Source: Pleodorina starrii (Eukaryota; Chlorophyta; Chlorophyceae; Chlamydomonadales; Volvocaceae). Taken from it: a stretch of DNA of 64,000 nucleotides. A program made the translations under genes and the position numbers. The notes under the pieces are model-generated. The model was not told the DNA's origin. It saw only the letters and a list, made by a program, of their open reading frames with translations, and searched no databases. Position 1 is the stretch's first letter, and each line of letters starts with the position of its first letter. Where the stretch lies: positions 2,346,501-2,410,500 of the forward strand of contig BRXU01000011.1 of NCBI GenBank assembly GCA_030267565.1. The letters run 5' to 3'. Below are positions 44,501 to 57,600 of this stretch, piece after piece.

Positions 44501-47500
44501 ACGAGGAGAAGGTGCGTGGGGGGGGACGGGCGTGTATGTGTGTGGGTGTATGCGTGTATGATGTATGTGTGTGTTATGTGTATGTGTGCATCCTTTTGCT
44601 GGGTCGGGCCGGGCCTGACGCCGATCCGTGGCTGCTGAGGGGCCCTGCAGCGCTGCAGGGTTCCCTCGCCGTGCGAGGTGTGTGGGGCTGTGTGTGTGAC
44701 TGTGAGAGAGAGAGAGAGGGAGGGAGAGAACGTGTAGCAGGAGCAAGCCAGCGTCCGTGTGTGTGTGAGTGCGTAGGAGGCTGTTTCGGTCAGAAGAAGC
44801 ACATCGTTGTTGCACAGAGAATGCGGCGATGTGAGGTCCGCACCACCGGACTCCCACCTCTCCCAGCGCCACCTGCCGTCCTGCCCTACCGCTGCCGCCC
44901 GCCCACGTCCACCCCGGCTCTCCCCACTCATCCCCATGGCCCTCCCCTCTTACCGCCCCCTGCCGTCATACTCCCCCACTTCCCCTCCCCCTCCTCCTCC
45001 CACCCGCAGAAGCTCATCCTCAAGTCCCAGATGGCCATCAGCCAGGTGCCCCAGGCACTCAAGCGGCTCCGTGACCAACCGGCAGGCGGGCCCCTGCAGG
45101 GCGTCACGATGGCGGCACTGAAGCCGGTGCTCGGGGAGCAGCGGCAGCTGGTGATGCAGGCGCGGCCGCTGGCCCTGCAGCACCAGCAGCAACAGCAACA
45201 GCAGCAAGAGGAGCAGCAACAGCAACAGCAGCAGCAGCAGCAGCCGGAGGACGACGATGCAGCGACGCCAGCGACGGTGGACGCGGCGACGGCGGCTCTG
45301 TACATCCTGCTGCTCCGGCAACGGCGGGTGGGTCGCGTCACGGGGTCGTTATTGTGTGTTGGTTGATCGTTAGTGGGTCGTTGGTTGGCGCGCCAAGAGG
45401 GGAGCGGTATCGTCCCCGACACTGGGGTCGGTTTGTGTAACGGGGTCGGTTTTGATCGCTTGCACGCACACGCGCCCCGCATGCAGGTGTTCCGGCCCCG
45501 AGGCAGGCCCTCGCTGAACGCGGGTCACCCCAGGCCGCTCCAGATCGACTGCGCCGACCCGCGGGTCACTGCCTCCGTGCTGCACCTGGCCGCCTGGCGC
45601 ACCGCCGTGGAGCCGGACCTACCCAACGCAATGGACACATTCCTGGTGGGGTGGGGTGGGGTGTAAAAAGAAAATATCGCAGCGGTGGGGTGGGGTGGGC
45701 TGCGTCGCGCTGCGCCGTGATGTACTTCCATGGATTGGGCTTTAGGGTTTTTAGGGTTTTAGGGTTTTAGGGTTGGGGTTCTAATCTCTGGGTTGGGTTT
45801 CTAACTCGTCGATTTTTCGTAATCCTGGATGTGGTCATTTTCGCCCGGGCTTTGGGCGCTGCTCCCTGCCAGCAGCCCTCTGCATGCGTCTAAGTCGGAG
45901 TCGGAGCCCGAAGTGCTGCCGCTGGGAACGAACGCTGAGGACGAACGCTGGGGTTTGCGGTGCACAGCTACCTAGGAGCCCACTGTAACCACCGCACACC
46001 GGTTTGGCGCCGCCTGTGGTTACCGCCTGCCTGGGCTGCTGCTGCTGCGCTGCACGCCTCGCGACTGATTTGATTACCACTGATTTGATAACCCGTCCTG
46101 CGCCAATAAATCGCATCTCAATTTTAAAGGGGTGTGCGCAACCAATAATTCGCCGTACTTCCGTACTGTCGTACTGCCGTAGGTTGGTGTGCTGCCGGTG
46201 TCAGGCCCCGACGGAGCGTGGGGCTCGGACGGGGTGAGTGAGTGAGCGAGTGACTGTGGGGGGTGAGCGTGGGCTTGGGCTTGAAGATGGGCGGGCGTAG
46301 GTACCCTATTGCCGCGGGACAGGTACCGAGAGGGCAGGTACGGAGAGGGGGTGCAGGTATGTATCAGTGCATGGGCAGCTACGCGGCACTAAACCTCACC
46401 TGCGGCCCCTCCCCTCATCTGTCACCCTCTGTATGACCCATCCCATCAGGACGCCTTCCGCGGCGTGCACGGGCGGCCTCCCCACCTGCTGCTCAGCCTG
46501 CGCCAGCGGGTGGTCTCACCGCACCGCTCCGGCAAGGCGCCTGCAGCCCTATCCCTGCGGACGCCCGGATGGTGGGTGCAAGGTCGATTGGGAGCGGCGG
46601 AGGGGCCTTTCCAGATCGGCTTTTACTGAGGCATTGAGATCGAGGGAGGGAGGGAGGGAGGGAGCTCGAGGGAGGAAGGGTAGATGGGCGGAGGATGGGT
46701 GGATGGGCTGGTATCGTGGGTAGGCTGGGGGGGATTGGGCCCGACTGGACCTCTTCTCTCTCAAGGGGCCATGCGCACTCGGCCATGTGGTTACGCCCGC
46801 AAAGCGCAGACCCTCCTGCTGCCGCCGAACCCCGCACACATCCGCCTGCCTCCCTTCCGCAGCTTCGACCAGGTGTACGATGCCGTAATGGCGAGCCTGA
46901 AGCAAAAGGTACGACACTGTAAACGTCGGCGTGTACGGGCATTTTCGACAGTCCATCTTTCGCGATGTCGCGGGGCTGGGCGCGAACCGCACGCCGCTGG
47001 CACGCATTACGTAAGCAATGCTCCCTGCCGCCGATATGCGCTATACGGCATGTATGACACGCTGTACGGCACGGCAAAACCCGTCATGCAGGCCCCCCGC
47101 CCGCCGGTGGTTCTGGAGTTGTTTGGCTGCGAGGCGCTTCACACGGCCCTGGCGGCGTTGGCCCGGGTAAGTGTGTTGGTTTGGGCTGGGTTGGGTAGGT
47201 GGGTGGGTCGTGGGCAGATGGGCGAATGGGCGGGTGGCGGATAGGAGGAGAGGCTTATGGGGTTGAGGGCCGTGACGGGCGTGGCAAGGAAAGCAGAAGG
47301 TACGACACCGCAAGAGTCCCTGGCTCGCCCTCCGTTCCTGCCCTCTTTCGCACCGCGTCGCCGCCGCCGGATCAAAGCTTTCCTGCTTGCTTGGGCAGCT
47401 GCTTTTCCTCCGTTGAGCGCCAAGGTCGCAGCTCTTCCGGTATTGGTAAGGTAACAGGTATGCCTGGTTGGTAAGTATTACTTCCTGGGTTATCAGTCGC

Positions 47501-48014
47501 CTACGTCCCTCCGCTGCGGTATCGTGTGTTAATTACCCCCCGCGTCTTCCTCCCCTTGGTCACTGCCCGCCCGCCCACATCACACTCGCGTGGCACGCCG
47601 TACGGGTACCCGCACATCCGTCGTATTCGTACTCAGGCGCAACAGGACGGCCTGGCGAAGGCCCCCACCGCCGCCGCCGTCGGCGGCAGCGGCCCGCAGG
47701 GCCGCCAGCCACCGCCGCCGCTGCACCTGGTCCTTCAAGTCGGCCTGCACGACCGTGTACGTGCCGCCGTCGGCAGCCCCAAGCACCCCGTAACGCGCGA
47801 CCTGGAGGCGGCGCTACGCGCCGCCGCGCGCTGTCCGCGAGCCGGGCTGGCGCCCGGAAGCGCAGGCCGGGCTGCGCTGGAGGTGCTGTTGGCGCGCTGG
47901 CAGGCGGCGGGCGAGTGGGAGCAGCTGCCGGTGCGGCTGGTGGCGGTGTGGGAGGGCGGCCAGGGCGCCGCGGCGTCCAAGGGCGTGCCTGTGCGGATGG
48001 AGCACCTGCGATAG
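41517..48014 (+). CDS. Large intron-rich protein of unknown function with poly-Gln tracts
   Basis: Nine exons close in phase for about 1137 residues: 41517-42004, 42256-43837, 44266-44511, 45010-45327, 45487-45645, 46450-46571, 46863-46908, 47092-47166 and 47637-48014 (TAG). The ATG sits in GCCGCCATGC, a good context. The N-terminus (YRSELPIFPVELFRHP onward) is well ordered and reads like a conserved domain. Exon 2 has an acidic LEYDWDMEDGIEVALIAS segment, an alpha-helical DEQQLVRLYDMMQVAMIEAR, poly-Gln and Gly/Ser linkers, and a helical ARAYTTAVCVVRTLHLTVF region. Later exons include poly-Gln and a C-terminal globular part (LHLVLQVGLHDRVRAAV to VRMEHLR). There is no signal peptide or clear membrane helix, and I recognise no family. 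The exon at 47092 has a weak pyrimidine tract and is the least certain. A TGTAA signal follows at 48232. Confidence 0.75.
45741..45774. repeat. Telomere-like TTTTAGGG tract in an intron
   Basis: CTTTAGGGTTTTTAGGGTTT followed by two further TTTTAGGG units. It lies in the intron 45646-46449 of the plus-strand gene, the third interstitial telomere-like tract in the window. Confidence 0.85.
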
Positions 48015-49230
48015 TGGGCGGGAGCCATGCTAGGGACCTGCAGGGACCTGCGGCCACCTGTGGTGGCGGGATTGTGCGTGGGAAGCCCATGGGGCAATGC
48101 ACTCTGCGATTGACTGCGTGGTTGCGCTGGCGTGCGGCTGTGGAGCGCTACATACAAGTTCTGTGTCGACTCTTTAACGTTTTACGGTATGGATTTTTGT
48201 TGTTGTCGTTTCATAATGTTACATCCCATGTTGTAAACGACTGGCTGACATCCCGAGCGCTGACTGCTGAGGGTCCCGAACGCGCGAGCGCTGCAGCACA
48301 TTCGACGCGAGGTGTGGGGCGAAGAAGCGTCGTGCTGCCACAGCGGTTACAAGGATTTACATGTGAGCCTAAGAAGTGGGTTGTATAGACTTTGGCAAGG
48401 CGCTTCCCAGAGCCTGTTGGTGTGGGACAGCCTTAGCCAAGTCTGGCCAACCCATGCAGTTAGAAAAGGTTGGAAATGACCGAGATGCATGAGCCGGTAC
48501 TACATACTAGCAGTACTTCTACACTGCAGGCAGGACGCCTGGTAACGGCCTGGAATTCGTGTCTTACAGTCAAGGACGCAGCGCTTGTGGTGTGCTCACG
48601 CCCGCCAGCCAACCGGCTGGCCGGTGTGCATCGAGGAGCGGAGGCAGCGGCAGCGGAAAGGGTCCTTACGGTTGTACCAACACCGGTACCTCCAGTACCG
48701 TTGTACCTGCCTGTTGCGAGATCTTGCGATGCGGCTGATTTACCTCGCATCTTACTCGAAACGACATCTCGATTGAATTACAGGACTTCAGCTATGCTGG
48801 TGCGTACCGGGGACGGCATTGGCGGTTGCAGAGGAGTCGCATCAGCCGCAAGGCCGGCAGGCCTCGCCCGTCAGACCATGCTGTCAAGCCACTATTTCTC
48901 CAAAGCATGAAGCCAGATCTGTTGTTAACTTTGTCTGGTGCTTACGGAGGCGAGTTCACACTTGATCACTCATGAACCGACAAGACTGACACGCCCATCA
49001 ACTGCCGCGAATCTTCCTTCAGTTCTAAGCAGGGTCGGGCGAATTTGACCAAGACATTACATAACAACATGGGTTTTATTTTTGCATTTATTACATAGTC
49101 GCACAAAGAGTGTAAGGAGGCGGTACGTATTAATGTAATTCGTTGTGTCGTAACCGGGCTCGCCGAACTTTTGGGTTACTAGTCAGGGCCAGCAACTGCG
49201 ATCACCTCAATTTTTATCTTACTTGACGCA
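48015..49230. other. Spacer between the unknown gene and the germin-like gene
   Basis: About 1.2 kb. The first few hundred bases are the 3' untranslated region of the upstream gene, ending after the TGTAA at 48232. The last few hundred become AT-richer and should include the promoter of the germin-like gene. The frames at 48470-48910 show no domain. Confidence 0.5.
48232..48236 (+). promoter_or_regulatory. TGTAA polyadenylation signal
   Basis: TGTAA is the usual polyadenylation signal of volvocine nuclear genes. Here it lies 218 bases after the stop codon of the gene ending at 48014, in an AT-richer stretch. Confidence 0.55.
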
Positions 49231-50838
49231 ATGGCGCCACGATTTGCAACTAAGCTTTCTTGGCTGGCAGCTGTCGCAGCTTGGGCATACCTGGCGGCAG
49301 GAGCTCTGCCGGCTTTCGCACAGACAGCACCAGATCCATTGGTTATTCCAGATGTACCTGCATTGCTTCCATGGCTTCCCGACAACCAAACGTACGCATA
49401 TCAGGCTGCAAGTGCGGTCGCGGAACTTAACATCGCCAAAATTTACATGGTAAATCTTTCCGGCCGCTTCCGTAAGTGCGTGCGTGTTGTGATGCGCATC
49501 ATTAAATTATCTATCTTCCAGATTTTCATGTGCTGACCACTTGGCATGACCAGCTATCTGTAATATCGTGGCTCTACGAAACACATGCCGTTGCGCTCGC
49601 GGCCTTCCCGGACCCATCACATAGAAATAGCGAAAAGAATTCTACAGGATAGCGCCAACTGTAATGACTTCTGTGTCCTTCGGTTATTCGGTCCGGGTTC
49701 GCTGCGGGGGTGCCCAGGCTGCACCCGCGCTCAGTTACGTGCCATGTGATAATCCTGGCTGCTCGCAGGGGCCCTGCACATACCGCATGATGCACTTGCA
49801 CATCTACGCCGACGAGGTGCTTGTCATGCTTTCCGGGCGGCTGGAATCGGTTGTGGTGGCGCCCAACAACACCGTGTACCGTCGTACAATGCTCCCGGGC
49901 GACAACGTTGTGTACCCGAAAGGTGTGCAACCGTGCTGGAATGCCTTGCGTGTAGCGTCTGGCTTTAGGGCCCGGCGACAGCTTGGCTTGCTTAGGGAGA
50001 ACACCACCTGCATTCCCCTCGCGTGCATTGGCTTCTTCTTGCACCACGCCTCGCGCCACATTATGCGGAAAGGCCGGGGTTCTGGGATTTGGGCGGGTCC
50101 AAGGCGCCAGGGAGTGGGGTCGTTTTGGAACTCGGGGATGTCAGAAGCCGACGTGCCGTCGGCTGCGGCCGCGAGTTGCGAATGCATATCGTATTGCGCA
50201 CCACATCATACCAGGCAATTGGCAACGCGCGCCGGTGACACGACAGTGCCTGCCGCAATCTCCCGCCAGCGTCGTCTGCCAACAGCTAGCGTCCGTGCAC
50301 AACCATCGCCGCTGCCGCTGCCGCAGGCCGCCGCCGCCTGCGGCGGCGGCACGCCCCGTCCCAACCCTCGCGCGCCCCTGACCCATCTCCCGCCTCCCAA
50401 CGTCCCATGCCCCGCCACGAACCCCGACCCCGCCCCGATCCCCGAGCCGCGCAAAAGCCCCTCTCCCACGCGCTGTAGTATTATCATTACCGTTCGCAGC
50501 GGGCCGGACCCTACGACCCCCATCTGGTATCTCGCGTCGCAAGCGGCCCGCTAACCCCGCACCTGCCCCGCCCCGCTGCCCCACCGCAACCGCGCCTTTC
50601 GCCTTCCCCATCCCCTCCAGGCTGGATGCACTACCAGTTCAACCCCAACTGCACCCAGGCGAGGACCCTCCTGGCCTTCAACGCCAAAGCGGTTGGCACG
50701 GTGGGCGTGCCGCTGTCGCTGGGCGGCTCGGACGCCGGCTACCTGCAGGCCGCCTACAACGTGACGCGTTTTCCATCGCCCGGGGCGATGTGGGTAGTAG
50801 ATCCCAAGTGCGCCAAACGATGCAAGCTGGGGAGGTGA
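49231..50838 (+). CDS. Germin-like secreted cupin
   Basis: Three exons close in phase for 213 residues: 49231-49449, 49718-49922 and 50621-50838 (TGA). Residues 1-31 form a signal peptide (Leu/Ala core, cleavage near AFA-Q). Germin box 1 is MMHLHIYADEVLVMLSG, giving metal ligands His99, His101 and Glu106. Box 2, GDNVVYPKG-WMHYQFN, is restored exactly across the 698-base intron 2 and supplies His145 and the conserved Asn149. This independently confirms the splice choice. The length matches plant germin-like proteins (about 210-230). Members are extracellular Mn- or Cu-binding cupins, some with oxalate oxidase or superoxide dismutase activity; which applies here cannot be told. A wall or matrix location is inferred. 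The acceptor of exon 2 is the least certain border. Cysteines at 83, 88 and 93 precede the barrel and may form a disulfide. Confidence 0.88.
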
Positions 50839-53800
50839 GAGATGAATGCTGAAGAACCGCAGCCGAGTCACGCAGGCGAAGGGACCGGTCAGGAAACAGC
50901 GCTCCAGTAAGGCAGGTTGGGTGCAAGTTGAGGTGAGGGGTGGACGCTGTCAGGCACTCAGGGCCGGCCCAGTTGTTCCGGGACGGATGGGGAACGGATG
51001 GCGGCCCCAAGAGGGGAATGGGAGGGGGAGCCCGAGGTGAGGAGGGCGGCGCGAACGCGCCCGAGGCTGAGGGTAGGGCGGCAGGTGCTGGTCGGGGTAC
51101 ACAGGAGCGAGGCTGGCGACCGTTGGACGTCGGGCAACCTGGAGTTCCTGTGGTGGGTGCGCTGCGGCAGTTTGGGGGGCGATCTGATGTGATGTGATGT
51201 GATTTGGGTCAGTGACGCCGCTCCTCGGCGCGGCAAAGGGCTGCGTTGCAATTAACGGACGGACGGACGGACGGAAAGGGGAATCGCAGGGCGGACCGCA
51301 GCCCGGAACGGACGGACGCGGACTGAGGGAACGCTTGACGGGGCCTGCGCTGGACGAAGCGCCCTAACGTGAAGCGAAGGCGGAGCGGTGGTGGCAGGAG
51401 GGTGTGGTGCTTGCGATACCTTCGGAGCGGCCCAAAGCGCAGCCTACGCGCTACGTTGCCGTCGCTGCGTTTTGGGGTCGGGCGGGGCGGACTGGGGAAC
51501 GTGCGGCTCTGCAGGGTGGTCGAGGTTCCGGTGTGATGGGGTCGTGTCGTCCTGTGCCCCGACGTTTGCCGAACCAGCGAGTGACGTGATGCCGCGCGGC
51601 GCAAAAGGCGTGGCGTGGCGAGGGTGTGACGGGCGCGTGCGTGTGTGCGTGCGTGCATGTAGGCATGCGTGCGTGCGTGTTGCATGAGAATTTATGGGTC
51701 GGCCGCTCGGCCCGATGGTCCCCGGCCGCAGAGGACCGGCGCCTCGTGTACGGCGTTGGGGAGGCAGGGAATCACGACGCAGAATTGTGTCGTGCTGCGC
51801 TGCGCTATGCTGTGATGTGCTGCGCCTCATGTGTGGTGCGCTCGTCACGTGGCATTGCGGCGAATGCAGGGCAATAAAGAAGAGCCGCAGCTCTGAATAA
51901 CCGCAGGGATTGTGGACTCTCTGGCTTCCGTTGGGCGCGAACGGTGGTGACGGTGCTACGCGATCCCCATTTTTGCACTGCGCAAAACGGTCGCTGCTGT
52001 GATAGCACGTGGAAGTCAACGAGTGTCCCTACATAACACCTGTTTGCTGTTTGGTGGAGAAGCCGTGGCTGGCAGCCAGCCAGCTGCTTGATGACGTCAG
52101 AGGTTGATTTGATTTGACCCCGAAGGCGTTGTGTGACAGCGGACGCCTGTGACAGCGACAAAGGGATGTTTTCCGTCGTTTTCCGTCATCAGGGCTGGCA
52201 TTATTGGTCGCCGCTGCAAACGGAGAGCGCGGGGCTTGTCATAACGTCTCGTGTTCTGCACGCCATCAAAACTTGATGCAGACTGATGCAGAAGGTGCGT
52301 AGGGATGCGTAGAGCTAATGGCTCCCCCGATGCACTCTGTGATTTGCACCCGCAGACCGGCTCATTGCCACTGCAAATTCAATGCATACGGTCATGTCTG
52401 TCATGTTTAGGAGCGTGGCGACCTGTTGCGGTGTTGATGCAATAAAGTAATGAAGCGGCTGACTAATATTTCCGGGGACGAACTGCGCTGTTGCAACCAG
52501 CGGTGCGCGCTCCGGTGTGCGATCGGTGCGCTCGCGGCAGGCACGAATTTCATGCGGGCTTCAGGCCGCCGGGCACGCCCGGGCGGTGTGGCATGACCGG
52601 GCGGCACAGGTGTCGCGCGACGTCACTAACCGTCGGAACTGGTCGGAAAGTGGATTGTATGCCTTAAATGGATGGTGCAATAAATGTGAGACACGCTTCC
52701 TAGTGGTCCTCTGCGGTTACGAAACCAGGCTGTTCAATCGTGATGCCTGTGACACGCATGCACGGTGTAAAATGGATTCTCGGACCGCGACCCGTTCATA
52801 ACACCCAAGGACACAGGGTGTGTTTGAGGGTCCCCTCATCCTCCGCCCGGCGGTGTCGATACCTAGGCAAACGAACGCCCGACAGCGGGCGTTCCTTAGG
52901 CGGGCTGTCGCCGTGCAACAGTGCAAGGTGCAACACCGCGCCAGCCCGGCCAGCGGCCACCCCATCAGCGCCCTCACCCAACCCCAACCATGCTATGGGC
53001 CGGGGCCGCCCGCACCGAAGGAAATGAAGGACACGGCCGACCTACGGGTCGGCTCAGCCCAACTTTGGGTCTCCCACTTGGGCGCTGTCCAGTCCGTCCA
53101 GTGGCCTCGGCGCCCAGGACAACGCCGGATGTGCGGCGTGCGTGAAGCGCAATGCAAGCCGCGCAGAAGGCCAAATGCGGAAGGATCATGCGAAGCGGGA
53201 CGTCCACGACTCCACAGCCCACGTTTGTTACCCGTGAGATGGCGCATCGGAGACATCAAAGATGATGGCGCCCAGCGTCGCAGTGGACCCCAGATGTGTC
53301 GATCGATACCTACCGGTCTTTTGAACAAACCGTTTTACAGTAGACCCAAAAGGATGCTGCCGCCAGCGCAGGTGGACGACACGCAGCTCCTGGCACTCTC
53401 GTCCGCGTCCATTCGCCCCCAACGCCGCAGTGTCAGGTGCGGCGGGTATGCGCCGGCGTTCCTCTGCGCCCATGATTTTAAGTCCATAATGTAGGGTAGT
53501 CCGATTCAATCGTAGGTTGGCTCGGCTCCCGGAGCTACACGCGTGAAGAGCACGTCCCCGTGCCCCCGTGCCCCCGTGCCCCCCGGGCTCCGGCCTACCG
53601 GTATACGTGGATAACCCCCAACCCCCGCATTCGTTCGATGGGCCCTTGCCAGGCTTCTACTCCAAGGCTGCGGTCTCCCAGGGCCCATGCAACAGCGATG
53701 CGTAGTCCTCGCTTTCCGCTGCCTTCGGAACCTGCGCTCCAGCTGACCACAAAAAGTGGATTACAAAAAGTCCACGACCAGTTGGACGGCGCACCCGGGG

Positions 53801-54687
53801 GGCATAATGGCAAGGGTTTGTCAGCACGGTGGGCCGTCGAGCACGGCGGCGAGTCATGGCTTGGCAGTTGGTGCTGACTGGTGTCGATGCAGGAACCTGC
53901 AGGAATAAAGGATCGCGCTCTCCAGCATGGCGGTAGGCCGCGGGGGTGGCTGGACACGGTTTTCGACATTGGCAAGTTTCAAATGGACGGACACGTATCG
54001 CTCAGCCTATTCTGCGGGGGAGCAACGTGCCATCACGCTGAGAAAGGTGTAAGACGACCCGGTACAACCCTGCGGAACGATGGACAATCGCGAATTGCCT
54101 TGAGTACTGCTGTGCGCTGTCATCAGGGTGTACCCGGGCGGACTGCGCACGCCCGAACCAAGCAAGGACTGCAACCGAAACGTACTATCGCGAGTACAAT
54201 CCTGTACGATAACCAACAGTTGTGTAAAGCTCTCTTCTGTGCCCTACTGTTGGGTGAACGGGCGGGCGGAGGGAGGCTGATGCTGGACCTCGCGACGTAG
54301 GGAAGGGAAATTGGTGCTGGGCAAGGGACATTGGTGATGGCTGATGGGCCCCGCGAGCATAGCATGTACGACAATTTCCGTTACCATTCCCGTTTCGGCC
54401 TCGAATTGTTGGGTCGTTATATGTTTGAAGCAATTGAAGGTGTATGAGCTCCGCGAAGGGCATTTCTTGGGGAGCATTCTGGTTCCTCTTTCGCACTGTA
54501 GGTAGATCTTGTTATCAACGAGTGAAACCTGAGTGTTCGCCGCTCCTTCTGCTCAAGAAATCAAATATAGAGCTTGGCAGTAAAGCATTATCAACGGAAC
54601 TCTTGGCAGGCTCGGGGTCTGTTCATTTCATGTGCAGCACGAGCTATGACTTTTGCCTCCTGATAGACTGACCAGAAGGACAGCAGG
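50839..54687. other. Intergenic region without a supported gene
   Basis: About 3.8 kb between two plus-strand genes. The longest frames are 52820-53494 plus (224 codons), 51444-52019 minus and 53595-53975 minus. None shows a domain, a coherent splice pattern or a signal. A short TGATG array lies at 51185-51205 and a GGAC run at 51258-51274. The last 300 bases before 54688 should contain the promoter of the next gene. Confidence 0.5.
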
Positions 54688-57600
54688 ATGGCGCCCCGAG
54701 GCAAAGGTGCCAATGGCAAGGAAGGCCGAAAGCCGAGCGACGGCAGTGAGAAGGACCTTGGCTTTTTCCAGAGGGAGTATGCCTCTTTCAAGCAGAAGCC
54801 GGATGCTTACATGAAGAGGGATGGTTCCTCTGCTGAGCTAGAACGGCTCTGCAACAGCGACAATCAGCAAACTAGCCGCCTGGCCCGCCTCTGTCGCGCG
54901 CGCATCCACTACGAGTTCTATGCCAAGGATTCGAAGGCTTTTGAGTCTAATCTTGAGGATGTGGAGCAAAGGCTGTCGGCACTGTTGACCGAGAAGCCGT
55001 GGAGCTTGACAGCAGCATGCTTGCTCGCGGCGTGGCACCTGAAGTCGTCAACTTTGCGGGTTAATGCATGGAGCGTCACTGCTGACAAGATCAAGGAGCT
55101 GCATGATAAGTGCCAGTCTGTTGATGGGCTCAACGAGAACGAGTGGGCGGACCCGGCCGATGAGGCCATCAAGGAGAAGGACAAGGAGAAGTTCGAGGAC
55201 TTCAAGGACGCTAAGACGAAGATTGAACGCCTGAAGCAGCTGCAGAAGTATCTCGACAAATCGTTAGCGAAAGCCAGGACGGAGCGGACCCAGCACATGG
55301 AGCAGCAGCAGCAGTCTGCGCAGCAGCCGCAGCTGATGCAGCAGCTGACGCAGGTGTGTGCGCTCGCGCGGCACGCGCATCTAGTCTCGGGGGAGGGGTT
55401 ACAAAGGTCCGCGTGCAGCTGTTGAGCCCTGTGCCGGGTGGGTGGTGTCGAGGGGTGTCGAGCGATAGGCATCGTGGGGAGGGGTTTTTAGCCATGTTCA
55501 CGCGAAGTGGTGCATTTGACAGCTTGCCCTGCTGCTTTGGACCCATGCCATGTAACTAACCGGCGTGAAAACTGGTCGCGCCTGATGCATGGACCCGACA
55601 GGCTACTGAGGTGTCCGCCAGGCAGCAGGACAACCAGGCGCTGCAGGACTCCAAGGCACAGGAGGGGAAAACGGACGAGGACTTACGGGCGCAGGCTGAC
55701 ATCGCGCGCATTGCTGAGGAGAAGGAGAAGATTAGGGAGGAGGTGGCCCAGTTCCTGGACGCGGTCGGCGACAAGTTACAGGAAGCCGGCCCGGAGGTAT
55801 GGTGTTGCATGGGTTGTGTTGGGGAGGGGGTCGGCTGGCATTCACTATCGTATCGTAGAGGGTATCGGAGAGGGCGGGATGGAGGTGCTGGCTGCGTGCC
55901 TGGTATTCCTGGTCGACAGCCTGGCAACTGTCAGTTCCGGAAAGCCTGGACACTTGGACGTCCAAAAAGGAATGGGTGCACAATTTGGTGGGTTTCTCCG
56001 GGCTGTGGCTCACGAGCTTCAAAAAGCAACGTAAGGGCGAGCCATCCAAGCACATTGGTTTCTCGGACTGGACGGGCTGGAGAGATCCGAGCGTGGCCAC
56101 GAAAGGTTCCTCGCTCTTGATGGCCACAGCGATTGCGCGGGAGTATTTCCTTGTCTATGGCCTTGCGCTGGGCTCGCCCAGTCAACTCGCTTCACAACGC
56201 CACACAACTCGCTTCACAAGATTACAACGCTCCACGACGCTACCTCAGGGCTCCCCCGAGCGCGCACGGGCGCTGCGCGAGATCCTCGGCATGGAGCTGC
56301 CCGCTTTCGACAAGGACGTGTTGGAGTCCTTGTCCTCGTGGCTCGCCAGCATGGGCGTGCAGGTATGTGGCCCCCTGCAGGAACATAGAACGTTGGCCGT
56401 TGCCGCCGTGGGTGTGTTGTGTTCTTGTGTCGCCTTCGTACCGCGGCAGTTACCAAGGGGCCCCTTATCAAGCGTCTGTGGAGGGGTTCGTAGCATGGGC
56501 ATGCCACCGAAGAGAACTGCACGTTGCAAAACGCACATTTGCGGTCTACTGGGCTGGCGTCATGCGCACGCCATGACATCCCGTTCACCGAAATAATGTG
56601 GGTTTTTCCTCGTGTCAAGGAGTGGTGTCCGACCCAAGGGCCACTTGCTATACGTGGCGCCCTTCTTGGTCTCCGTTGGCCCCACGACCGCCGCCGCGCT
56701 TCAAGGCTGCATGAACCGCTTTGTGGTGGCGTGTGTATGTTGGTTGGCGTGTGTTCACACTCCCACCCTCAATGACGTATGATTCCTAAAACCCGCCCCG
56801 AACATGCTTCCATCTTTCCACCCAGGGGCTCCAGCAGTACAAGGCGACGTACGAGCGACAGCTCTTGGCGCAGCTCCAGCGCTTCCGGGGGACGGGCCTC
56901 CTCCTCCAGCTGGAGCGCCCGGACCTGAAAGACGTCCTGGACAAAATGTACAACTTCAGCTTTCAGGACGCTGCCACCGGCGCGGCGGCGGGCGGCAAGG
57001 AGGACAAAGGGTAAGGGGTAAGGGGTAAGCCGACGCGAAGGGCGTATCGGGTCGGGTCTGCGGAGGGAGTGGTTCAATCGTGACAATCTGGTCGCCGCGT
57101 GAAGCGCGCCCTGTTGGGCCCAGGAACCTTCCCAGACTCACTCGTCAAGCTGCAGTCGGTTGAGTGCGCCTCTCTCGCGCCTTGCCTGCAACCGCATTGT
57201 CATTCTGTGAAGGCGCCGTAGACAGCATGGCAGCATCGTGCGCCGGTGTGCGAGCCGTCCCACGGGACGGTGCCTGCGGTCGAGCTGATTGGCCGCCATG
57301 TACTCGTTGCGTGCTGACGCCCTGGGGTGCATCCTACCGTTCTGGCTGCGGGTCGGTGTTTCTTCGAGACATCCTACGCCTTTTCTCCTCTCGATTTGAT
57401 CGCTTCTCTCCGCGGCTGGGACCCTGGGGGCTGATTCAATTTCAGGGACGTCGGCGGCAACAGCGGAAAAGGAGGCGCGGGCAGGAAGGGTGCCGGCAAG
57501 GCGGGCGCAAAGGATCAGGACAAGAAGATCGCGGTCGTCGACGCTGCTTCCGCGGCACCCCCGATGGGCGTGGTTGAGTTCTTGGAGTGGTTCACGGGCA

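Noticed and set aside
52820..53494. 224-codon plus-strand frame
   Set aside because: It starts with no leader evidence, has no domain, mixed Pro/Arg composition and no splice partners; frames of this size are common here by chance.
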